In this document: piece after piece, positions 54,860 through 64,000 of the stretch
Position numbering within the stretch: position 1 is the first letter of the stretch
How the letters are laid out: each line of letters begins with the position of its first letter
Notes under the pieces: model-generated
Told to the model about the DNA's origin: nothing
Database searches by the model: none
The model's input: the letters and a program-made list of their open reading frames with translations, nothing else
Source of the DNA: Clitopilus passeckerianus
Lineage: Eukaryota > Basidiomycota > Agaricomycetes > Agaricales > Entolomataceae
Direction of reading: 5' to 3'
Length of the DNA stretch: 64,000 bases
Assembly (NCBI GenBank): GCA_944990035.1
Contig: CALYLX010000128.1
Coordinates: 744,001-808,000, forward strand
Translations under genes and position numbers: made by a program

Positions 54860-57040
54860 ATGGAATTGAATATGAGCCTTCCCGAGGCCATTGACCTATC
54901 CCATCACTTGTCTGAACTTGCCAAAGCCAGGAAGGCTTCGCCCCTTAAGTCGTTACAGAAGTATCTTAACAAACCAGGTTTAATAAGTCTTGCAGGAGGT
55001 ATGTATCTTCCCTCTTGACAAATACTCGAGGTTTATATTTCGTCAAGGCCTCCCTCCGCCCGAATATTTTCCGTTCTCGACCGTTGGAGGGTCGATACTT
55101 ACTCCAGAGTCTCTGTCAACCACCGATAACCAGCCTTCGACACCATGGTCGTGGATATGGAGCCTCCTTTCCGCTCGAGATAAAGAAGGCTGTGTAACAA
55201 TTCCCAAGTATGCGGCTGACCCAGCCGGCCTAGACTTAGCGAGAAGTCTTCAATACAGTCGGGCCACCGGAAATCCTGTTCTCTGCAAAATTACCAAGGA
55301 ATTTACAGAGAAAGTCTACCAGCCGGGCTATTCGAACTATGAGACTTTGATGCATGACGGCAACACGGATGCCTGGGCCAAAGTCGTCCTCACTCTATGT
55401 AATGACGGAGAAGGTATCCTCATGGGCGAGTGGACATACCCCTCGGCAATGTCGGCTATACACCCCTACAACATAACGCCGGTTCCAGTTGCATTAGACA
55501 GTCAAGGAATCCGTCCAGACAGCTTAAGAAAGGTACTTTCCGAATGGGATGAGTCAGCCAGAGGAATGGAAAGGTGTGCAGTAATTGCGTTCATCCTGAT
55601 GCCTTTGAAACAAGTCCGCGGACCAGACCTCACGTTCTATACACTGTGCCCGTCGGCCAAAACCCAACAGGAACGGTCAGTTTTTTCTATCGGTCGCGAA
55701 GCATTCCATCATACTGAAAGTGGCGGTATGTGCCAAGTTGGCTCGTCTCCTAAGAAAGGAGGAGATCTACAAAGTCTGCGTTGAATTCGGTATGTCATTG
55801 GCTTTCTTTGTCGACCAGCTATTTAAATGAGCAAAAGACGTGATTATCGTGGAGGACGATCCGTATTATTTCTTGCAGCAGCAACCTTACGTTCGTGCGG
55901 AGGAAAGAGCTGTACAACACTCGGATTTATTCACTGGCGGCGACGATGAGTATTTCAGCACCCTAACACCTTCCTATGTGCAGTAAGCAAAATTAACGGC
56001 ATGACTCTGCACATGAGACTGATTTAGCTATAGCCTCGACTATCAGGGCCGGGTTATTCGTTTAGATTCATTCTCCAAGGTAGACAGGAATATTGATTTT
56101 CTATGCTCTTTCCTGCTGCTCAGATTTTCTTCAGGTGATTGCTCCTGGGTGTCGCCTGGGGTGGTTCACTTGTGCTCCTGTTTTCGCAGAGAAGCTGGAG
56201 AGGATTAGTGAGGTAACCAGCCAAGCGCCGTGTGGCTTTGCTCAGGCACTGGTCTCAGCCCTCCTCCTGGAATGGGGTTCAGCTGGGTACATGCGATGGC
56301 TGAAAGGTATATCTTTCCGTTCGACCCATGGGAGGCAAGCTCATCCTTCCATAGTTCTACCTGCTCAGTATCAGAGGAGAAGGGACTTTATGCTCGACTG
56401 CTTCCATGACAGCTTCCACATGAAGTCGGAGTACTCTGTCATTTCAAATGTCGTGCAACACAAGTATCAAGGACACTTCAAGCCAAACTCACTATTTGGA
56501 CTGGAGAAGGGGGCGTGGCCCGTATTCTCACTAACGCCTCCAGATGCTGGGATGTTTATTTGGGTAAGCGCTTCCTGAAGGCTACCTGGAGGCCCGGAGA
56601 TAACGATATAATTTTAGATTACCATCCACTTTGAGAATCATCCCCTTTACCCTGAACTCGATTCATATGAGCTAGAAATGAAACTATGGGAGGTTGTAGC
56701 GGAATCGGGGGTTCTATTCGGGCCTGGTGCGTCATATATAATGCTAAAACTTTGTTCCCTGTCTCATTCAACTTTTGCAGGATGGATCTTTGCTTCTGAT
56801 CAAACCAAGCTTGGTAGCGAGGGCCATTTCCGTATCAGCTTCAGCAATGGCAAGGTACCGTGTTATCACCAAGTTTCCGTTTCAGTTCCAACTAACGAAG
56901 GGCCTTAGGATGACGAGGTGAGGAAAGCTGTCCGGGTTCTAGCCACTTCGATGCGGCACTTCTTTTCCTTCACGAGCAAGGAGCAGTTCGACGCCTATGA
57001 CAAGGCTGCAGGTCGCGTAGGGGCGCAGATTTCTCTCTAG
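54860..57040 (+). CDS. ARO8: Aromatic/2-aminoadipate aminotransferase (ARO8-like, PLP fold type I)
   Basis: It starts MELNMSLPEAIDLSHHLSEL and reads SPLKSLQKYLNKPGLISLAG, then after an intron GLPPPEYFPFSTV, LQYSRATGNP, QPGYSNYETLMHDGNTDAWA, GEGILMGEWTYPSAMSAIHP, PHVLYTVPVGQNPTGT, EEIYKVCVEF and DVIIVEDDPYYFLQ, where the Asp and Tyr contact PLP, then RVIRLDSFSKVIAPGCRLGW with the Schiff-base lysine (SFSK) and the phosphate-binding arginine (GCRLGW). The C-half has DAGMFIWITIHFE, GVLFGPGWIFASDQ and EGHFRISFSNGKDDEV, ending GAQISL with TAG at 57038-57040. Family members transaminate phenylalanine, tyrosine, tryptophan and 2-aminoadipate. About ten introns; all active-site elements are present. 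Confidence 0.9.
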
Positions 57041-57103
57041 AGAAATTTATTGTCTGCCCAATTATTATAATATTTTTACACAGATGTATATGACTCCCTC
57101 TTG

Positions 57104-58524
57104 CTATGTATCAAGTATTCGGCCTCCAGACGGTTGCTGTGTCTTTTGGTCGCCTTGCGCAAAGGTGGCTGCCACGAGCATCGGGAATACCAGAGTTGCA
57201 TCCGCATACACCTTGCAAACAAACACCATATGCATGAGTTTGGTGCTGGTCAATTGTAATGACGTACCTTGACTGCCTCGGCATTTGCACGAATTTTCCC
57301 CCATGAAACAGCTTCGTCCGGCCTTGCGCCAGAGTCTGAACCATCGAACTCTTGTCCAGTATTCTATTAAGAGATCGATCGGCTTCATGCATGATCAAAC
57401 AATCCTCCGGAGACGTACGATGTACACAGAGAAGTCAGCCCCATTCCTCTAAGGAAGCGTCAGTGGGCAAATGGGCATTACATAGGCAAACGGTCTTACA
57501 ATCAACATAGCATTCGCGATCTGGTGCTTGCAAACGCCTCCTCCCAGAATAATCATCCCTGCCTTTTTAGCAGTCCTAGCAAGTTCGTTCAAACTTCGGA
57601 TATCTTGTACAATATCGAGACGAAGCCCAGGATTCTTGAAGGAATGGAAGTAAATCATATCGCCGATAGAGCCGTCTGTCAAGGCGGGACAGAACACCGG
57701 AATGTCATTCTGTGCTGGTAATTAGTGCTATATACGTTAGCGAGAATCAGTACGCACCTTGTAAGCCCAATAGTAAACTGATTCCTCGTTATTGATCTCC
57801 TTCCCCAGACGGTGAATAAATGAGCTTGGAGTCCAGGAAACGCCATTCTTATCCTGTTCCTCCAGCATGGTATCCAAAATTGGCATAAGCCAAGTCTCGA
57901 ATCTACAATAATTGTCATTGGGAACCACGAGATTTCCAATGCGATTCATTCCTCGTCTCCTGAGGTCGGCTCCATTGAGGTCGAAGTCGGCGAGATATGT
58001 CTTGCCTAAGCATTTGATAAAATCTTCTTCTATACCGCCAGCGGTTGTGACAATGGCAGATATATGCTTGTGCTTCGCCAGGTATAAAATGACTTCACGT
58101 AGGCCAGAAGAGATTAGGTTCGACGTGTAGCCAAGGAAAACTTTGCATCTTGTCTGTTCGCGGACCTCCGGGTTGCTGTAATGCTCGTTTTCATCCTCTT
58201 CAATGGATTCGTCCGAGAGTCTCCACTTCCTCTAAAAATGATTCAATATAAGGATGGGAGCATAAGTTGGATCTCCCATACCATTTTGTTGACTATACCA
58301 ATAGCCCTGCCGAAGGAGGTAGCCTGGAAGCCAATGCGTTCATAGCTTTGCAGAAACTCTGATAGTGACAGTTTATTTTCAAAGTTTGGGCCTTGAACAG
58401 AAATAGCAGAGTCTGGGATTGACTCCGACGGCTGTAGAACCGCAGCTGAAGCACCAGCAGGAATAGTCTTTTGATCAGAGCCCATTTTTCGATCTCCTTT
58501 GCCAGTTCGTCTAATCTTAACCAT
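57104..58524 (-). CDS. DYS1: Deoxyhypusine synthase
   Basis: It starts [20 protein letters not shown] at 58524 (ATG 58482 would give MGSDQK). Blocks in order: [186 protein letters not shown] and [20 protein letters not shown]. The catalytic lysine is in SWGKI. The enzyme transfers the aminobutyl group of spermidine to a lysine of eIF5A, the first step of hypusine formation, in the cytosol. It ends SGGRILDT at 57104. It is divergent from SEC7, with 144 bp between the start codons. Confidence 0.95.
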
Positions 58525-58668
58525 GCCCTAAAACGGACATGCACGTGACTCTTAATAGTTACGTAACACAAATTACCAGAGCGAGGCGGTACAGTCGCAG
58601 CGACCCAGGACACGGAATCATTGGCTGGCAGGTAGCTACCTCCTTCTCTAGTATTCACTGGAGCTTGT

Positions 58669-61600
58669 ATGGAGGCACACTCAAACCCGGAAAATACTGC
58701 GGAAACATTCCAGGATATACTCGTGGAACCGCATACGATTCCGCTTCCAGATAATCCTTCAGCACCAAGCAATGGCCTAGACGACGCGATCGACGACCAA
58801 ATGCTGGACGAGTCTCAGGATTTGGAGGACGTGAAACTGGATGATCCAGTTTCTGAAAGCGAGGAGTCACCAAAGGCTCTGAGGGAGGATATATTGGAGG
58901 CAAGAAATGAGCCTGAAGACGACAAACAGCTCCCACCGCCCGAAGTTGCCCTCAACGATCACTCTCACAAAGCTAATGGTACCATTGAGCCGCAAGAGAG
59001 ACTAGAAGATCAAGTACTTTCTCCAGAAGATGACGCTCCGCCTACACCACCTGGCAAAACGAACGATTTCAGGGCGCCACACCCCGCGAATCTCTCCATT
59101 ACGCAGTCAGAACCGTCTGAATATGATGGACCCTCTCCTCGATTTTCTACATCCACCTTACCGCTTCCCACACCGCCAACTCACAAGCGCTCATTGACAG
59201 TCTCCCGAGGACCAACTGGCCAGACCGTGTCGCTAGTGCTCATTTCATCCGCACTTGAAACAATAGGTGCTTCGAAAGAAGCCAAACGGTCGACACCATT
59301 GCGAGAGAGTACACAAAAGGCCCTTGACCTCCTTCGGACTGATCAAGCTGGAGATCACCCTCGGGAGATATTTGAACCTCTTCGCCTTGCTTGCGAGACC
59401 AAGATCGAAAAGCTCATGATCACCAGTCTCGATTGCATATCGAAGCTCGTATCATATTCCTTCTTCGCCGAAGATACAGACCCTGCTACCCAAACACCAC
59501 TTACACCACCTCAATCTCCTCGTCAACCTTCAGCCAATGGCTCGCAGGCTTCAATCCCCCAACCGTCCCTTGTTGACCTTGTTGCACATACCATCACCTC
59601 CTGCCATACAGAAACGACCCCGGAAACCGTCTCTCTGCAGATTGTCAAGGCACTACTTGCTCTTGTTCTATCACCAACAACTTTGGTTCACCACTCATCA
59701 CTGCTCAAGGCCGTCCGCACTGTCTATAATGTGTTCCTTCTGAGTACTGACCCGGTCAACCAGATGGTTGCACAGGGAGGTCTGTCCCAGATAGTTCATC
59801 ACATCTTTACTCGTTGCCGGGTAGATCAGCACAAGCCTGCCACAGAGCCACCGACACCTGCAACCCAAGAAAGTGCATTGCCCTCCGTCAATTCTACGCA
59901 GGAACATTCTCCTCCCCCTTCTATTGTTTCCTCCACCAGTGAAATCAATGGATCTCATGTTGGGCCCCTCCCTTCCGATGCCTCTCATTCCACTGCGGCC
60001 CTCCCCTTAGATACCGAGGAGCATGTCGAGGATGTGAAGTTACGGGTTCCAATCATCACCCGTCATTCCGCTGAGAGGTATGCTGTCGAACTCTTTCTTT
60101 TCTGTCACAGAAACTTATGTGGTTGTTAGCGAACGTTCAGAACTACCGAACTCTGCTGAACCTTCCATTGATGAACCTTCCCATGGCTTAGAAGCCCGAG
60201 ATCTGTTTATCAAGGATGCGTTCCTCGTGTTCAGAGCACTATGTAAATTGACAATGAAACCTCTTAACACCGAAAGGTTTGTGTTCAAGCACATATGTAA
60301 CAACATTCTGGCTAATATTTTGGCAGCGAGCGAGATCTCAAGTCACACGCAATGCGATCCAAGCTGCTGTCACTTCATCTAGTTCTCACTGTTCTGAACT
60401 CGCATATGCCATTGTTAACAGATCCCCGGTCAATTGTCCATTCGAGTTCTTCAAATGAAGCGACCAGTTTCGTCCAGGCTATCAACCAGTATCTGTGCCT
60501 GTGCTTGAGCCGTAATGCGGTCAGCCCCGTTCCCCAAGTTTTCGAGATTAGTGTCGAAATCTTCTGGAGGGTCATAGCTGGTATGCGAACGAAGCTTAAG
60601 GTAGGATAGACTTGCCAGTGATCAGAACACAACTCTCACAAACCCACAGAAAGAAATAGAGGTCCTTCTCCACGAGATTTTCCTGCCCATAATAGAGATG
60701 AAGACATCAACGCTCAAGCAGAAGGCAGTAGTGCTTGGCATGCTTCAAAGACTCTGTCAGGACTCTCAAGCCTTGGTAGAGATTTACCTCAACTACGATT
60801 GCGATAGTGAAGCCGTCGACAACATTTACGAACAGTGAGGATTTACCTGATCCACCTTTGTATACATGTTCACAGATACCCGCTTTAGCATTATCAACAT
60901 CGTGTCGAAGATCGGTGCTGTCAACGGATCTGCATCCAGCCAGAAACCCACAGACCCCGCCAGTCCAGCCCTGAATCCTGCTAACAAGAAAGACAAGAAG
61001 GAGAAGGCCGCCCATCATGATTCCCTCTCTGCCACCGCTCTTGCTGTCTCAGGCAACTTAGACACATCTACTATGGGCCTATCTGAGGGGCAACTCAAGC
61101 GACAGGCTCTCGAGTGTCTGGCTTCAGTGTTGCGGTCACTGGTCGTTTGGGGAACAGCTGCTGGGAGGATGGCTGACGAATCGATTGCCACCCCTGCCAA
61201 ATCCCAGGCTGGAGAGGATATCCCTATCACACCAGAGCCATCGACAGAAAAGGGTTACAGCCAATCCCAGTCGGAGTTATTACGACAGTCCACTCCAGAT
61301 ATAACCGATGACCCATCGCGGTTTGAGAACGCCAAGCAGAAGAAAAATACGTTTTCAGAGGGTGTCAAGAGATTCAACTTCAAACCTAAACGAGTGCGTT
61401 ATTTGATGCGTGACTAATCCGCAAACTGACGTCCATTCAGGGCATTCAATTCTTAATTGAAAACGGGTTCATACCAAGCAAGGAACCTACGGATGTCGCA
61501 CGGTTTTTGCTAAATACGGATGGGTTGAATAAGTCTGCCATCGGGGAATATCTCGGCGAAGCGTAAGTCGCAGTTCGCGGTATACATATCCTTGCAGTCC

Positions 61601-64000
61601 TTCTGATTTGCCACAGTGATCAGCAGAACATTGACACCATGCATGCATTCGTAGATATGCTTGATTTCAGGGAATTACCCTTCTTGGATGCCTTGAGATT
61701 GTTCTTGCAATCCTTCCGTTTGCCTGGAGAGGCACAAAAGATTGATAGGTTCATGCTCAAGTTTGCTGAACGCTTCATCGCAGGGAATTCGAAGACTCCC
61801 TTTGCAAATGCAGGTGAGTTGAGGGGAGGAATAAGGATATTAATACTGAACATCCCCTGCAGATGCTGCCTACGTCTTGGCCTTCTCGGTTATCATGCTC
61901 AATACCGATGCGCACAGCACACAGGTCAAGAAGCGAATGTCCAAGGCGGAGTTCACAAAGAATAATCGAGGTATCAACGACAACAACGACCTGCCCCCTG
62001 AATTCTTGTCTGAGATCTATGACGAAATCGTCAGCAACGAGATCAAAATGAAGGATGAAGTTGAAGCCTCTCTCGTCCTCAACTTAAGCCAGCCTGGCTT
62101 CGCCAACGCATTAGCAAATGTCGGTAGAGATCTGCAGAAGGAGGCATATGTGCTTCAATCCAACGGCATGGCGACTAAAACAGAGGTACCCTCTTCCACT
62201 GCTCCACAAGCTCTTACTGACTCCATCGGACTTTAGGCCCTGTTCAGGAGTTTAATGCGATCTCAACGCGGCCGTTCAAAGAGTGGAGACCAGTTCTTTG
62301 GAGCCTCTCATTTTGTCCATGTCAGACCGATGTTTGAAATAGCATGGATACCGTTTCTGGCCGGCTTATCTGGGCCTCTACAAGAAACGGATGATATCGA
62401 AGTCGTGGAGCTTTGCCTGGAAGGCTTCAAGAACGCCATCCATATTGTCTGTTTCTTCGACCTCGAACTCCAACGCAATGCATTTGTCACAACACTGGCT
62501 AAGTTCACCTTCTTGAATAATCTCGGCGAGATGAAAACTAAGAACATGGAGGCGATCAAAACTCTGCTGGATGTCGCGGTGACAGAAGGCAACCAGTTGA
62601 AAGGCTCGTGGCACGAAGTCCTGACCTGTGTCAGCCAGCTTGAGCACATGCAACTTATCAGCGCAGGTGTTGATGTACCAGATGCCAAAAAAGGGTGAGT
62701 TCATGACATACTGACTGAAAAACCTGGCGTCGCTGACGCAATCATTTAGACGAGGTCGCAAACCACCAACGGAGGAGCTTGCAAATGAAAGTAGATCCAC
62801 ACATATCACTGTAGCAGCGGATATGGTCTTCTCTTTGAGTCACTTTTTGTCCGGAGTAGGTCATTCTCTTCCTTCATCATCGCTACTATCTGACCTGCCT
62901 ACTTTCTAGACTGCCATTGTTGATTTCGTGCAAGCTCTGAGCGACGTTTCATGGGAAGAAATACAATCATCTGGCCTCTCCCAACATCCTCGGTTGTTTA
63001 GTCTACAGAAGCTGGTCGAAATTTCCTACTACAACATGGCTCGTATCCGTCTCGAGTGGTCAAATTTATGGGATATCATCGGAGAACATTTCAAGGCTGT
63101 GAGTTTCTTCATTCTTTTCCACGCATATATATGAACACATCTTCAGGTGTGTTGCCATCCAAATCCTCACGTTGGGTTCTTTGCTTTGGATGCACTGCGC
63201 CAACTTGCAATGAGGTTCTTAGAAAAGGAAGAGTTGCCCCATTTCAAGTTTCAAAAGGACTTCCTGAAACCGTTTGAACATACAATGGTCAACAATCAGA
63301 ACCCGGACATTCGTGACATGGTTCGTACATGGTTGAACATACAATAATCAAGCATTGAATCGCTGGTGTAGGTCTTGCAATGCCTCGCACAGATGATACA
63401 GGCACGGGCCCAGAATATTCGCTCTGGTTGGAGGACAATGTTTGGCGTCTTCTCTGCGGCGTCGAAGGTACTAACAGGTAAGTCAACCAACTGTGGAACT
63501 AAGAGCTATTCCGAACCTTCCCGCGAACAGAACGAATCGCAAGTTCAGCTTTCGAAATTGTCACCAGGATCAACAAGAATCACTTCGTCGACGTCGTGAA
63601 GCATGGCGCATTCGCAGACCTGACTGTATGCATCACCGAATTTTCAAAAGCCAGCAAGTATCAGAAGATCAGTTTGCTTTCGATCGCGATGCTGCGCGAT
63701 GTCATCCCCGTCATGCTGAAGAGCTCTGAATGCCCTCTCGCCGACAGCTATACCGGTCCACCAGATGATGGGATGATCAAATTTTGGTTCCCCGTTCTGT
63801 TCGGATTCTACGACATTATAATGAACGGCGAAGATCTGGAAGTGCGACGACTGTGAGTAAGATGGCGGCTCATCAATTACCCATTGGCTAATGGCCCTCA
63901 GTGCTCTGGATTCACTATACACTACTCTCAAAACTTACGGATCGTCGTATCCCGTGGAGTTCTGGGATACTGTTTGTCAGGAGCTGCTCTTCCCTATCTT
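58669..64000 (+). CDS. SEC7: SEC7-family ARF guanine-nucleotide exchange factor (3' end beyond window)
   Basis: It starts [20 protein letters not shown] with an acidic, Pro-rich N-terminus of about 190 residues, then a DCB-like helical region ([20 protein letters not shown]...). The HUS box [18 protein letters not shown] lies near 60780-60835. The SEC7 domain runs from about 61440 to 62060: [50 protein letters not shown] with the catalytic glutamate ([10 protein letters not shown]), [20 protein letters not shown] and [23 protein letters not shown] repeats follow ([44 protein letters not shown]). The gene runs off the right edge at 64000. SEC7/BIG proteins activate Arf1 at the trans-Golgi. Many short introns; no break was seen. 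Confidence 0.93.

Overview
The window is ordinary-looking nuclear DNA of a filamentous basidiomycete, most likely a mushroom-forming agaricomycete. The signs are gene spacing of about 1.5 kb, genes broken by many introns of about 50-60 nt with GTAAGT/GTGAGT-type donors and CAG/TAG acceptors, a large chitin synthase, several glutathione transferase-like genes, a fungal BTB protein and a mating-type-like HMG-box sequence. There are no rRNA or tRNA genes, transposons or CRISPR that I can see. All gene models below are joined by eye from exon fragments; outer limits are firmer than internal splice sites.

Layout. 0-2.8 kb: an edge fragment and two glutathione transferase-like genes. 3-8.3 kb: a very compact block PET191 / IBA57 / PPT2 / ELP2. 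8.6-11.7 kb: an eIF4A-shaped helicase-like gene that has lost its catalytic motifs, the most unusual gene here. About 12 kb: a 3 x 48 bp tandem repeat. 12.2-15.2 kb: an RRM protein, FMC1 and SUA5. 15.8-17.4 kb: an HMG-box sequence interrupted by an in-frame TAG. 17.6-23.2 kb: a DUF302-like gene, DBP8, a BTB protein and MOB1. 23.6-25.9 kb: a broken DJ-1/PfpI gene followed by an intact one. 26-31.7 kb: U2B''/U1A, ceramide synthase LAG1, SNF7 and NEM1. 31.9-44.7 kb: a block holding two related MFS permeases and two related RING proteins, plus an AlaX-type editing protein, beta-mannosidase and a SPO12-like protein. 45-48.3 kb: chitin synthase. 48.7-51.4 kb: a glutathione transferase-like gene and its broken tandem copy. 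51.4-64 kb: COQ10, a zinc-knuckle protein, an ARO8-type aminotransferase, deoxyhypusine synthase and the start of SEC7.

Functionally most genes are housekeeping. Mitochondrial assembly is well represented (PET191, IBA57, PPT2, FMC1, COQ10), as are tRNA quality and translation (ELP2, SUA5, AlaX, DYS1, the eIF4A-like pseudo-helicase) and membrane traffic or lipids (LAG1, NEM1, SNF7, SEC7). I see no biosynthetic gene cluster. The notable biology lies in decayed and diverged duplicates: a pseudo-helicase, three probable pseudogenes (HMG, DJ-1, GST), microexons, and very short divergent and convergent gene junctions.
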